A DNA stretch of 64,000 nucleotides from contig KB904822.1 of NCBI GenBank assembly GCA_000380225.1, forward strand, positions 1 to 64,000. The letters run 5' to 3'. Each line of letters starts with the position of its first letter. Within the stretch, counting starts at the first letter, position 1. A model generated the notes under the pieces. That model had not been told where the DNA came from. It did not search any database and saw only the letters and a list, made by a program, of their open reading frames with translations. The DNA comes from a filamentous cyanobacterium ESFC-1. Its GTDB lineage: Bacteria > Cyanobacteriota > Cyanobacteriia > Cyanobacteriales > Spirulinaceae. The position numbers and the translations under genes are program-made. Shown one piece after another: positions 42,785-52,015 of this stretch.

Positions 42785-43429
42785 CAGGGTAAGAGCATCT
42801 CAATCAGGCTTGACAAAAGGAATTGAGAACTTGAATCATATAGTCATTGTTCATAGCCGCCCGTTTAACCTTCTGGCGTAAACTACGTCGCACCGTCGTC
42901 TCTTGATTAAGAGCATTAAGAGCGATGCGTCGTAACAAGGCAAAATTGCGGGGGCTGTGAAAAGAACGAACTCGGCATTGGTCTTCACGCCAAGTCACAT
43001 CAAGAGTCCAATGCAATTGATTTTCAATGCCCCAATGTTGACGAATCACACGACCATTAAGGGCAGCATCTGGGGGTAAAGAACTCAAATAAAACTGTAT
43101 CTCCTGAGTCGTCTTATTCCAAAGATGGCGAACTCTCTCCACCACAATGATACTTTGAAGTCCAGCCCACTGTTGCTGTTGGTGAAGACCCCCAAAAGCG
43201 GTCACCGGAATCGCCCAAACCTGCCTTTTCTCACGACGATGATGTCCCGTTTCGAGGCGTTGGTCATAACTGAGATCAACCCCTTCAAAATTGGTAGCTC
43301 TAGCCAGCTCAAACCAATTCTTGACTTGAGAGTGGAGAGTGGGATGATTAGCCTTTAAAGATAGAACATAATCGGCTTTTTTCTTTTGGAGTTGTTGAAC
43401 GATGGACTGTTGTGTTCCCATTGCATCAA
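42785..43429 (-). mobile_element. ISAs1-family insertion sequence, copy 2, 3-prime fragment
   Basis: This fragment corresponds to 30943-31586 of copy 1 in the opposite orientation. It contains the terminus CAGGGTAAGAGCATCTCAATC at 42785 and the last 205 codons of the transposase (43421-42804), identical in protein sequence. About 510 bp of the left part are missing. The break lies at TTGATGC near 43428, where the sequence joins a foreign reading frame on the plus strand. Confidence 0.9.
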
Positions 43430-43773
43430 CAGAAGTTATACCTTCTCCTCTTAATCCTCAAACTTACTGGTTGAAATTGGCTTCTCCTACTGCTCCTTTG
43501 CTGCCTTATGGCGATGCTCACGGTTATGTCAGTTCCGCAGAGATTCTTCTGGGTTTGAGCAAGGGTTTGACTTCGTTTCCTGGCGTTCAAGCTATCGAGC
43601 TAAATTCAAACCGGACAGCTCTTTTCGTGCAACTCCAAGATGATTCTGAGTCTTTTCAGCTTATTCCTACGGTTTCGGTCAATAACCCAGAGGGTCAGCG
43701 TATTTACTCTTTGGTTCCCAATGGCCGGGGAAATTGGGTCGTATCTTCACGGCTTATGCTATCTCATCGCTGA
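43430..43773 (+). pseudogene. C-terminal gene fragment joined to ISAs1 copy 2
   Basis: The plus-strand frame has no own start and begins at the insertion-sequence break. It reads TYWLKLASPTAPLLPYGDAH, VSSAEILLGLSKGLTSFPGV and later FQLIPTVSVNNPEGQRIYSL, ending RLMLSHR. It looks like real coding sequence of an unknown protein that lost its 5-prime part. Expression from the insertion sequence side is not expected. Confidence 0.5.
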
Positions 43774-43801
43774 GAAGTTGGGTCGGGATAATTCATCAAT
43801 C

Positions 43802-44782
43802 TCACGGGTTACGGTTTCTCATTTCTTTCATTTTCTCAATTGAAGCCAGCGCTGCTTGATAAGCGGCTTTCGGTTGGAAGTCTTTATCGAACAGGCAAGG
43901 GGTTGAGTTTTTATCGCGTTGGGGCGGTTTATGGTAGACGCAAGCATCGCTAAATCCCCAGACAGAAAAGCTTTGACATTTGAGGTCTAAGGCAGTTTTT
44001 AGGAGTTGTCCGTAGGCGTTGGCTTGTAAGTCGTATTTGGCTGTTTCGGGTAAATATTGGGTGGGGGGATAGATGGGAATGGAAACTTCTGAAAGGTGAG
44101 CGGTGATGCCGAGTTTTTGCAGGTAGCGGACGACGCTGGGGAGACGTAGGGTGGTAATGCCGAGGGAACGGAAGATTTCGTGGTGCATTTGCAGTCCTAC
44201 GCCGTCGATGGCAATGCCACTTTGTTGCAGTTCTTCGACCATTTTACCAATGGCGTTCCAGCGAGGAATGCTTTGGAGGCGGTAGTCGATGTAGAACAGT
44301 TGTGCGTCGGGGTCGGCTTGATGGGCCCATTGAAAGCATTTGGGAATGTAGCTTTCTATGGCACTCCAAATTGAGGTGCGAGGATAACCCCGGTCGTCGA
44401 TGGCTTCGCTGAGTACGTCCCAGGCGTAGCATTTTCCTTTGTAGCGTTCGACGGTGGTGAAGATGTAGTCGCGCAGGACTTTTTCGAGTTCGAGGGTGGT
44501 GAGTTTTTTCATCCAGGGGGCATAACTCATGTGCCAGCAGAGGACGTGACCGCGCACGGCTTGGTTGTGCTGTTGGGCAAATTCGATGATGCGATCGCCA
44601 CTTCGGAAGTGATAGGTGTTGGGGTTTTGGCAAACCCAACCGCATTTCAGGGCGTTTTCGGGGATGAGGAGGTTGAATTCTGTGGCTAGGATTTGCCGAT
44701 AACGGGGGTTGTTTTTGAGGGGTTCGGGGTGGACGGCGGTACCTATTTTAAAGTTGGGGGGGATAGGGTCTTTAAGGGGCAT
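43802..44782 (-). CDS. GH10 endo-xylanase-like glycoside hydrolase
   Basis: This 326-residue protein has the GH10 barrel pattern: FKIGTAVHPEPL and NLLIPENALKCGWV at the start, AVRGHVLCWHMSYAPWM, CYAWDVLSEAIDDRGY with the acid/base Glu (about residue 126), GIAIDGVGLQMHHEI, HLSEVSIPIYPP with the nucleophile Glu (about 232) and FSVWGFSDACVYH. It should cut beta-1,4-linked xylan or related polymers. No signal peptide is seen, so export is uncertain. It has no partner genes here. Confidence 0.88.
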   Translation of the reverse strand: MPLKDPIPPNFKIGTAVHPEPLKNNPRYRQILATEFNLLIPENALKCGWVCQNPNTYHFRSGDRIIEFAQQHNQAVRGHVLCWHMSYAPWMKKLTTLELEKVLRDYIFTTVERYKGKCYAWDVLSEAIDDRGYPRTSIWSAIESYIPKCFQWAHQADPDAQLFYIDYRLQSIPRWNAIGKMVEELQQSGIAIDGVGLQMHHEIFRSLGITTLRLPSVVRYLQKLGITAHLSEVSIPIYPPTQYLPETAKYDLQANAYGQLLKTALDLKCQSFSVWGFSDACVYHKPPQRDKNSTPCLFDKDFQPKAAYQAALASIEKMKEMRNRNP

Positions 44783-44829
44783 TTTGGAGAGGGTTGTGTT
44801 CTGAGTGCGTGGCTGAAGGCGGTAAGCTT

Positions 44830-45417
44830 CTAGTTTTTGAGCAAATTGTCCCAGAGTACTTCTTCGCAGGGTTTCATAGGGCAGCCGTGACCGTGACTCA
44901 AAGCAAACTGCATTTTGAGAGGAACGGGCGGAGCTATTTTTGCTTCCATGACAATTTTAAGCTCGTAGGTTGCTGTGCTAGAAAAGGGAATCCTGAGATG
45001 CCTTCCGGCAGTCGAAAAGTAATATAGATTTCCTCCAAATATTAGCTCTACTTGGTTTAGATTGAGAACTTCTTTTCCATTTTCTTTAAGCTCAACAGCT
45101 ATCTTTATAGCTTCTAAAAACTTAGGTCTTTGCTGGGATGATCTAAACATAATTCGTTTGTTCGACTTAGAGAGAAAATATAATCTTAGGTCTAACTCCG
45201 AATCAATAACTCCTTGAAAACGATAATTAAGGCTAATTTTTCCTACTTTTAGAGAAAATGACGGAAAGTAAATTTGATATGTAGGAGTGAAACTAAATGT
45301 TCCCCTTCGAAGTAATTCTCCATCTCCTTGATAGCTCGGAAAACAACGTACAATTGTTAGAGAGAGTACTAATACTAAAACAATTATTAAAAATGTTTTT
45401 ATCTGACTTTTGGACAT
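44830..45417 (-). CDS. Putative lipoprotein, possible immunity partner of the upstream tip
   Basis: This 195-residue protein has a basic N-terminus, a hydrophobic stretch (about residues 8-24) and a lipobox-like TIVRC with Cys near 25. It is therefore an envelope protein or anchored by one helix. The rest is beta-rich (TFSFTPTYQIYFPSFSLKV). It follows the orphan tip gene at 45654-46862 on the same strand. Immunity proteins placed in membranes are known for toxins that act there, but the 236-bp gap makes the pairing less sure. No family recognised. Confidence 0.5.
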   Translation of the reverse strand: MSKSQIKTFLIIVLVLVLSLTIVRCFPSYQGDGELLRRGTFSFTPTYQIYFPSFSLKVGKISLNYRFQGVIDSELDLRLYFLSKSNKRIMFRSSQQRPKFLEAIKIAVELKENGKEVLNLNQVELIFGGNLYYFSTAGRHLRIPFSSTATYELKIVMEAKIAPPVPLKMQFALSHGHGCPMKPCEEVLWDNLLKN

Positions 45418-45653
45418 TTCAGCATTCCTAAAAATATTTTTGGAGTTAGGCTGTGTTATTGAGGTTTCAAGAAGTAGGGTCAGGTGGAGATAAACAAAAT
45501 TGAGTCATTGCCGCAGTTGTCTTCATCGCTTTTCTACTGCAAGTTTTCTGACCTACCAAAACATCTGTAGTGGATACTAACGACCGAGTTGCTCTCTGAA
45601 TTTTAATCGGTTTGCGGCAATACTCGCCTCTCAAGTTCTAGCTTTCAAAAATC

Positions 45654-46862
45654 TTAAAGTCCTAATTCGCAAGATGTTGTTGCTACAAAGGGAAGTGGAA
45701 GCGGTCTCTCAGCTCCCGGAGCTATAACTCCGAGGTCAGGAAGTACTCCACCTGCTTTTGCAATTACTCCACTAACATAACTATTGCTATTGTAGGTATC
45801 AAGATTAAGCACTGCTGACGGAACCGGGAAGTAAATTGCATCAGGATTATTAGCATAGTCCTCATTAGCTTTTATCAAGTTATCGATAAACTTAGTGTTA
45901 TCTTGCCCACTAGGGATGCTAACTGGTACTAAACCTTGAAGTAGTTGAATCTCATCTGTTCTCTCATTCGTCGAAGCAACTAAATTGTTGAGTCCCCACG
46001 GTATTGAAATGAGAGGCAATGGCTCGCCCAGGTTTAGATCAAGCCCGCACGTATTCGTCCTAGAGCCAAACCAACCGCTAATGATTCCGTAACGGACATT
46101 TTTATACCTCAGAGGTTTGAATATATCAAGACTTGAAAAAGCTGTCATATCCTTGGGAACCAATATAATCGACAGATGCTTTGCCCTTCCTACTGTAAAA
46201 TCCAAAAGGCTATCGATTTGGGTGTTGGATATAGAGGGAAAGGGTCGATATCCAATATAAACTCCTGCTTCTATCGCAGTTGCTGAAGCAACCAGTTCCC
46301 CAACTTCCAATCCCCCCACTTGAACTTTCAGAGAATCTTCTGTATGTTGATTCTTTTCACCCTTATAAAGCCAATTCACTGTCTGAGACCCCGTCAACTC
46401 ACCCCCATAATTAAACTCCGACTTCTTCCCCTGAAACTTCGTCGCCACCGACATCGGCAAACGTAAATCCACCTCCTTCTCCTTCACAAACTTACCCAAA
46501 CCCCAATCTTCTTTTTTATGAAAAGCCGCCGTTTTCCCCGTAGCCACCGACGCATCTTGAGCCGCCACCACCTCCAACCAACGATAGAGATAAATATCCT
46601 GCTCTCTGGTTTCCGTTGACCCATCCGAATAAGAATAAACCCCTTTCAGCTTTACTTTTGAGCCATACAGCCTATCCTTATCCAACTCCTCAAAAGAACG
46701 TCCTTCCTCAAAACTCATCTCATCGAAAGTTTTGAGCCGTCCTGCCAAAGACAATGTTTCCCCATTGCTCGCACGATAACTTCCACTCGTCAACGAAAGC
46801 GAATCCGTCAATGCCTGCATATAATCACTGAGAGGTCCGTCTACCTCTACCGTCAAATCCAA
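45654..46862 (-). CDS. Orphan polymorphic-toxin C-terminal module 1
   Basis: The 402 residues start directly in the shared pre-tip domain: TVEVDGPLSDYMQALTDSLS, DRLYGSKVKLKGVYSYSDGS, YLYRWLEVVAAQ and TGKTAAFHKKEDWGLG (about residues 1-125), which matches the PA14 protein at 49300-51402. A second conserved stretch with FNYGGELTGSQTVNW follows, and the tip from about 240 to 402 differs from the others. It has no signal peptide or PA14 part. Such modules are thought to be exchanged into a full-length toxin gene by recombination. The tip activity is unknown. Confidence 0.7.
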   Translation of the reverse strand: MDLTVEVDGPLSDYMQALTDSLSLTSGSYRASNGETLSLAGRLKTFDEMSFEEGRSFEELDKDRLYGSKVKLKGVYSYSDGSTETREQDIYLYRWLEVVAAQDASVATGKTAAFHKKEDWGLGKFVKEKEVDLRLPMSVATKFQGKKSEFNYGGELTGSQTVNWLYKGEKNQHTEDSLKVQVGGLEVGELVASATAIEAGVYIGYRPFPSISNTQIDSLLDFTVGRAKHLSIILVPKDMTAFSSLDIFKPLRYKNVRYGIISGWFGSRTNTCGLDLNLGEPLPLISIPWGLNNLVASTNERTDEIQLLQGLVPVSIPSGQDNTKFIDNLIKANEDYANNPDAIYFPVPSAVLNLDTYNSNSYVSGVIAKAGGVLPDLGVIAPGAERPLPLPFVATTSCELGL

Positions 46863-46880
46863 CGCTTGAGGCGTAAGTTT

Positions 46881-47606
46881 TTAAAACTTGGATTTTTTTA
46901 ATATTTGACGTGATTTTTCTTTACCATAAATATGCTCTATAAGAGGAGGTATCCAGCCCACATCAATTCCGCTACTTTTGTGATACTTCCAATATTCTAA
47001 AAATTCGTAAACTTGATTTTGTATTGCAGGAAGACTAGAAGTAATACGATCTATAAATTTTTGAGTTCCACCAATTAAGGCATGATGTTCATGAGAAGTT
47101 ATAATTCCCCATTTACCTTTTGGAGAAAGTAAAATGTTTTCTGAAGATGTTACATATGTTAAGTCTTCGGGTGAATTTTCATAAGAAGAGTAAAGATTGA
47201 TTTCTGAGAATGGTATGTAAAAATGATTAGTTCTTTTTTGATTAATATTTTTATCATAGGGTTTTGTCAAGGAGTCAGCAAGTGACAACTCTTCATCTGA
47301 TAGCTGCGATATAAACTCTTGTACTTGAGATAAATAAAGAGAGATATCCTCTTGTTTAACTTTTGCTGTATTTTCTTCTGAAATCCACAATGACGATAGG
47401 TAAAAACCATTATCCCCATCTAGGATAGCTGATTCAATGATTACATCTAAAAGTGGAGACTCAATTTGATAAGAACAATTGAAAATAATTAATTTAGCTT
47501 CGATCTTATCAGAAAATGAGTTACCGAATGGATTACTATTTACAAATACTTTTTGTTTGATTGGTTTAATTTTTGAATTAAACTCTTCTTGCGATATTCT
47601 TTTCAT
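46881..47606 (-). CDS. Probable immunity protein between orphan tips
   Basis: This 241-residue acidic, AT-rich protein begins MKRISQEEFNSKIKPIKQKV and has SSLWISEENTAKVKQED and GTQKFIDRITSSLPAIQNQV. No motif is known to me. It follows the orphan tip 2 (47732-48465) on the same strand with a 125-bp gap, and is followed by module 1, so the order tip-immunity repeats along the locus. Confidence 0.55.
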   Translation of the reverse strand: MKRISQEEFNSKIKPIKQKVFVNSNPFGNSFSDKIEAKLIIFNCSYQIESPLLDVIIESAILDGDNGFYLSSLWISEENTAKVKQEDISLYLSQVQEFISQLSDEELSLADSLTKPYDKNINQKRTNHFYIPFSEINLYSSYENSPEDLTYVTSSENILLSPKGKWGIITSHEHHALIGGTQKFIDRITSSLPAIQNQVYEFLEYWKYHKSSGIDVGWIPPLIEHIYGKEKSRQILKKSKF

Positions 47607-47731
47607 TTTTTGTTATTCTTCTATTGTATTAATTAAGTAGCCACGCAGAAACATTTTTTCGCTGTCGCTGTATTCCTGAATATGTAGGGATTTCGAGGTT
47701 TGGCAATAGGTAAATTTTTCTAGATAGGTGC

Positions 47732-48465
47732 TTACCACTTAAACTTAATTTCCCTAACATACTCAAAATTAGGCGTGTTATGATTTTTTACATCGATTGT
47801 TGGGAATAAACCACTTAAACCACCTGGACGAATACTAGCAGTTCCACCACCTAGTAAGTTAGCTTGATAAATCAATCGACCAAAGATAGGTTTAATTGTG
47901 TTTACATCTACTATTTTTACATACCACCTCCAAGCCTCAAACCACGCATGACCCCAGTTATTGAGCTGTTGATTGTATAGACGAACCACACCGGAGTTAC
48001 CTCTATGAGTATGATTTTGAATTAGGTCTGTCAGTTGTGAATTAGCATTTACTATCGGCGAATCCTTCGAGAAATCTTCCAACCAACGATAGAGATAAGC
48101 ATCCTGCTTCACTGTCGTAGTCGAACCATCCGGTAGGGTTTCCTTGGCCGTAATCTTCACCTTCGAGCCATAGAGACGGTCAAGACTCAACTCCTCCGTA
48201 ATATCTTGGCGCGGTTTAAGCTGCCAATCTATGGAAAACTCTTCCCCATCGCTCACTGAATAAAGGCCATTCGTCAAGCCCACCGAATTAGAAGAGGCAA
48301 TCTCCAGATAATCTGCTAAGGGACCATCTACCTCAACCTGTACCTCTAACGTTCCCTCACTCGGCGCAGAACGAGTCAGGGCAAACTGGCCGTGGTTCTC
48401 ATATCCTGTAATAATCGGTCGGACATCAAGGTCGTCAGTCGTTTCCGTATCCCCTTCAGAATCGG
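47732..48465 (-). CDS. Orphan polymorphic-toxin C-terminal module 2
   Basis: The reading frame is open from 48465, with the first ATG at 48283 (183 residues). It begins in the same place as the shared domain of the PA14 protein and is nearly identical to it up to YLYRWLE (about 386 bp of DNA). After that it switches to a different tip with NHTHRGNSGVVRLYNQQL and NNWGHAWFEAWRWYVKIVD. The abrupt switch after RWLE shows the recombination point. No signal for export is present. Confidence 0.68.
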
Positions 48466-48468
48466 AGT

Positions 48469-48518
48469 TTCAGCCAAGGAGATAATGGGGCTTTCAGCTT
48501 ATCTGGAACTGACGTCAA
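48469..48518. repeat. 50-bp repeat similar to 53736-53785
   Basis: TTCAGCCAAGGAGA, GGCTTTCAGCTTATC and AACTGACGT occur in the same order and spacing at both places, with about five differences. At each place the right end overlaps the stop codon of a minus-strand gene. Confidence 0.8.
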
Positions 48519-49195
48519 GTTAGTTCATTAGTACCATTCAAGATTGCTGCGATGTCAGTTAGTAACGGTGTTACATAAAATTCAGCGCCAACTTTAGCCT
48601 TCTCATATTCATGTTTAAGTTGATGGCAGAGCCAGCTTAGGTGTTTCTTCTGACGTACAGATCCTTCACTGACAGCGAATTCTTGAAACTCCCAAAAATA
48701 AGCTTGAAGGTTGTTACCAAAAACTTGATGAATAAAGCTAGCTTTTCCGGCAACAACATAGTATTCGGATTCTATAGAAACGATAACAAAGTTTGGCTCT
48801 GGTACTCCAGTAAATAGAACAGAGTAGTAAGGCGACATTTCGTGGCGTAACTCATAAAGACTATCAAGTGATGAAGATCCAGAATAGCCAACAAATGATT
48901 GTGAACCTAGTAGAAGGACATACAAATTTAAAAATTTATGAGAGATCAGAGCTTCATATAATGATTGTTGAAATGTTTGTGTCAAAAAGTCTGAGTCTGA
49001 AACTGGAATAGCAAGCCACCCTTCTTGCTTAAAGAGTGTAATTTCCAGGATTTGTATCGGCACACCATCATATATCCTTGACTCACCATGATATTGAATT
49101 GCACATCTTAAACTTTCGTCCAGTGAGTTCAATGTTTGAATATTTCTAATTTCTTGAAAATGTTTTGTGTTTAAAAAAGGCATATTCTTTATCAA
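48515..49195 (-). CDS. Probable immunity protein of the PA14 toxin
   Basis: This 226-residue protein (start MIKNMPFLNTKHFQEIRNIQ) has no motif known to me. It shows an alpha/beta pattern with FKQEGWLAIPVSDSDFLTQT and SEYYVVAGKASFIHQVFGNN. It is the first gene after the full toxin gene on the same strand, 104 bp downstream, which is the standard immunity position. Its 3-prime end lies in a 50-bp repeat that separates it from module 2. Confidence 0.6.
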   Translation of the reverse strand: MIKNMPFLNTKHFQEIRNIQTLNSLDESLRCAIQYHGESRIYDGVPIQILEITLFKQEGWLAIPVSDSDFLTQTFQQSLYEALISHKFLNLYVLLLGSQSFVGYSGSSSLDSLYELRHEMSPYYSVLFTGVPEPNFVIVSIESEYYVVAGKASFIHQVFGNNLQAYFWEFQEFAVSEGSVRQKKHLSWLCHQLKHEYEKAKVGAEFYVTPLLTDIAAILNGTNELT

Positions 49196-49299
49196 GATTT
49201 ATCAATGATTGTTTATAAGCATCTAGTCACAATTATTTACACATAGTAATTCTTGAAGATTGAAGTATAGTATGAGTTTTATGCAGGTGTCAGAAAAAT

Positions 49300-51402
49300 T
49301 CATGCTGCGTAAGGATTTAGAACTTCTCCAGTGCGGAGATATCTTACTTTAATGACTTCACCACCTTTTCCTGGACGCTTAATTTGCAGAGTTGGCTTTG
49401 GCGGTATACTAGAGGAGACCGCTCGAGCAATCACCTGTGTGCCATCAGGAAGAGTTGTATGGTACCCTATTATAGCGGAGATTGGTCCTAAGTCAAAAAT
49501 TGGTTCTACATCTAATTGGAATGGGACAGCGAAGAAAAGATATAAATCTGCATAAGTCCAGTAAAGCATATCCCTGTCGAAATTTTTCGCATAGTTATTA
49601 TTTCTATTTGGACCTTGACTTGTAGTACTTAGATATCCTGCAATAGCAACATCTACTTCAAAAGATTGAGGCTGTACCCCAGCAATAAGCTTGTCGTTAA
49701 ATTCAATACCACCAACCTTAAGACTAACAATATCGTTACTAAGGCCAACAGTATCTTTGACTTGTGGCAGTATGGGTTTTAGTTCCCAAACAGCAGTTTG
49801 TTCGCCTTGAAATTTACCACCATAGTTAAACTCTAAATTCTTTCCTACAAAAGAGGTAGTGACCGATTGAGGAACATGTAGCTTTACTTCCTTAGTAGGA
49901 GTCAGCAAACCCAAACCCCAATCTTCTTTTTCATGGAAAGCCGCCGTTTTCCCCGTCGAGAAGTCGGAGTCCGCAGTCGCCACCACCTCCAACCAACGAT
50001 AAAGATAAGCATCCTGCTTCACTGTCGTAGTCGAACCATCCGGTAGGGTTTCCTTCGCCGTAATCTTCACCTTCGAGCCATAGAGACGGTCAAGACTCAA
50101 CTCCTCCGTAATATCTTGGCGCGGTTTAAGCTGCCAATCTATGGAAAACTCTTCCCCATCGCTCACTGAATAAAGGCCATTCGTCAAGCCCACCGAATTA
50201 GAAGAGGCAATCTCCAGATAATCTGCTAAGGGACCATCTACCTCAACCTGTACCTCTAACGTTCCCTCACTCGGCGCAGAACGAGTCAGGGCAAACTGGC
50301 CGTGGTTCTCATATCCTGTAATAATCGGTCGGACATCAAGGTCGTCAGTCGTTTCCGTATCCCCTTCAGAATCGGGATAATCTCCACTCCCCTGGTCGTA
50401 AGTATCGTCGTCAGTTGTGTTGGTATCGCTCTTGTACTCCTCAAAAATCGCCCGGTCAAAAAACAGTGCGGTAAAAGGGTCTAGTTCTACCGAAAGGTGC
50501 TGGGGTTCGTTCTCCTCCAGTTCGAGAATTTCTTTGGGCTGACTGTTACTGGAGAAGGATATCCCTAGCCAATCAAAGAAGAAGTTACCACTACTGGAAC
50601 TACCGCCGGAACTACTACCACCGCCACTGGAACTACCACCGCCGGAACTACTACCACCACCACCGGAACTACTACCACCACTGGAACTGCCACCCCAGAA
50701 AGAAAAGTTATCTAGAATACTATCACTGGAACTGCTGCCAGAACTGCTACCACCACCACCACCACTGCCGGTGTTGTCGTCCTCGTTACCCTCAGAGGGT
50801 TGAGTGGGCTGGGGAAGATAGCCATAGAAGCAGGCACGCAGGGTATAAGTTTCCCCCGCTACTAAATCAATCGTGCTACTCAGCCCATTCTCTGGGGAAT
50901 TCTCCTCACCATCTAGCACGAGTTCGTCATCAATCCACAATTTGATAATAGCTCTGGGAGGAGTTTGGAAGGTATAGGTTTCAGAATAGAGAGGGACGAA
51001 GGGCGGTAGCGTCATACAGGCACTTGACGCAGGTGGCTCTTCTGGAGGGGTGATTTCTTGAGAATACAGTTGAGTAGTAGGTACAACTTCTTTAGTTTGA
51101 GTGAGACTCGACCACAACAACTTGGTGTGAGCTGCACCGCCGTATTCGGCGTACTCGAATTTAATGTCGTACTTTCGTCCCCCTTGTAGAGTAATGGGTT
51201 GACTGGTATGATGACCGCTACCGTCGATGAGTAATTGGTCGTTCACCCACAACTTCACACCATCATCAGATTCGGTATAGAAAGTGTAGTCTTCTCCATA
51301 AAGGGGTTCAATTTTTCCCGTCCAACGGGTGCTGAAAGTGTCGATTTCGATAGAAGGGTCGGGAGAACCACCTCCCCAGCTCTTGTAGGGTGCGTCAGGC
51401 GG
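49300..51402 (-). CDS. PA14-domain polymorphic toxin-like protein, 5-prime truncated
   Basis: The frame is open from 51402 after a TAG, with no ATG; GTG at 51258 is the first usable start (652 residues). From 51390 it reads a PA14 domain: TRWTGKIEPLYGEDYTFYTE, SDDGVKLWVNDQLLIDG and QPITLQGGRKYDIKFEY. A second PA14-like part follows with YTFQTPPRAIIKLWIDDELV. Then come a Ser/Gly linker (about residues 165-230 of the short form), the shared pre-tip domain with VDGPLADYLE and YLYRWLEVVA, and a tip ending VRYLRTGEVLNPYAA. PA14 domains bind sugars. The missing N-terminus probably held the export signal, so the locus may be inactive. Confidence 0.72.
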   Translation of the reverse strand, partial: PPDAPYKSWGGGSPDPSIEIDTFSTRWTGKIEPLYGEDYTFYTESDDGVKLWVNDQLLIDGSGHHTSQPITLQGGRKYDIKFEYAEYGGAAHTKLLWSSLTQTKEVVPTTQLYSQEITPPEEPPASSACMTLPPFVPLYSETYTFQTPPRAIIKLWIDDELVLDGEENSPENGLSSTIDLVAGETYTLRACFYGYLPQPTQPSEGNEDDNTGSGGGGGSSSGSSSSDSILDNFSFWGGSSSGGSSSGGGGSSSGGGSSSGGGSSSGGSSSSGNFFFDWLGISFSSNSQPKEILELEENEPQHLSVELDPFTALFFDRAIFEEYKSDTNTTDDDTYDQGSGDYPDSEGDTETTDDLDVRPIITGYENHGQFALTRSAPSEGTLEVQVEVDGPLADYLEIASSNSVGLTNGLYSVSDGEEFSIDWQLKPRQDITEELSLDRLYGSKVKITAKETLPDGSTTTVKQDAYLYRWLEVVATADSDFSTGKTAAFHEKEDWGLGLLTPTKEVKLHVPQSVTTSFVGKNLEFNYGGKFQGEQTAVWELKPILPQVKDTVGLSNDIVSLKVGGIEFNDKLIAGVQPQSFEVDVAIAGYLSTTSQGPNRNNNYAKNFDRDMLYWTYADLYLFFAVPFQLDVEPIFDLGPISAIIGYHTTLPDGTQVIARAVSSSIPPKPTLQIKRPGKGGEVIKVRYLRTGEVLNPYAA

Positions 51403-51566
51403 CTACAATTCAAAAATAATAGGACAAATGCCAATCCGCCGTAACGCACCAAACTAACACTAGAGAATCGTAAAAAAGAGGAAACCTGTTAGTATTCTAA
51501 TCGCAAAACCCCAGGTTGTTGTTGCTTTTAATAAGTTCACTATCCCGATATCAACCCACCTCCGAC
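51403..51566. other. Junction region upstream of the toxin gene
   Basis: This stretch holds no gene I can support. It begins at the break of the PA14 frame and includes TGTTAGTATTCT and other AT-rich sequence. It separates two broken genes. Confidence 0.4.
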
Positions 51567-51810
51567 TCACCGCACCGTCAAAGCACTACCCCCACCCCGC
51601 CGAGACGGTTCAGCTACAGCCCTTAGCGTCCCATCTGGGGCTTGTTCAATGGCTGTCGCCGCTCCGATTTCCTCGGTTGTAGTAAACTCATAGCCGTATT
51701 GCTCTTTTAAAGCTTCTAGAAAGGGATGCAAAGATGCGTCCGACTCACTTTGTTCGACGAGGGTTAAACCGCCATTGCGTTGAGAAAGACGAGGGAACGC
51801 GATCGCGTTT
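51567..51810 (-). pseudogene. Gamma-glutamyltranspeptidase C-terminal fragment
   Basis: The minus-strand frame reads AIAFPRLSQRNGGLTLVEQS, then FLEALKEQYGYEFTTTEEIG, AATAIEQAPDGTLRAVAEPS and RRGGGSALTVR before the stop at 51567. The segment IGAATAIE...DG...AVAEPSRRGGGSA matches the C-terminus of the small subunit of gamma-glutamyltransferases. The rest of the roughly 500-residue enzyme is missing, so it is a remnant. Confidence 0.65.
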
Positions 51811-51962
51811 CAGGGGTTGAACTGGGTCAAGAAAAGAAGGATAGCATCGGATTGACTCAGGGGTTGAAAATGGTTCAAGTCTGAATGAGTAAAATACTCA
51901 ATTGAAACTTCTGAAAACTGTTGACGACGTTTTTGAAAGTGGCTGTGGGGTTCTTGAGCCAT
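51810..51962 (-). CDS. Possible small protein (50 residues)
   Basis: An ATG at 51962 opens MAQEPHSHFQKRRQQFSEVS, then SIEYFTHSDLNHFQPLSQ and ends LLFLTQFNP. The stop touches the end of the peptidase remnant. It may be a real small gene or the remains of a larger one; no family is known. Confidence 0.3.
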   Translation of the reverse strand: MAQEPHSHFQKRRQQFSEVSIEYFTHSDLNHFQPLSQSDAILLFLTQFNP

Positions 51963-52015
51963 ATTTTCACCCCATTGTTGAGGATAACTTAATTAATACA
52001 ACAGCCTCGACGAAT

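Larger units (their letters stand above)
48080..50375. repeat. 386-bp duplicated segment in the toxin locus
   Basis: 48080-48465 and 49990-50375 are nearly identical direct repeats (offset 1910 bp). I saw only a few differences, for example TCCTTGGCCG versus TCCTTCGCCG. They encode the shared pre-tip domain and allow homologous exchange of tips. Confidence 0.92.

Noticed and set aside
44244-44645. Arg/His/Pro-rich 133-residue minus-strand frame
   Set aside because: It is another frame of the GH10 gene.
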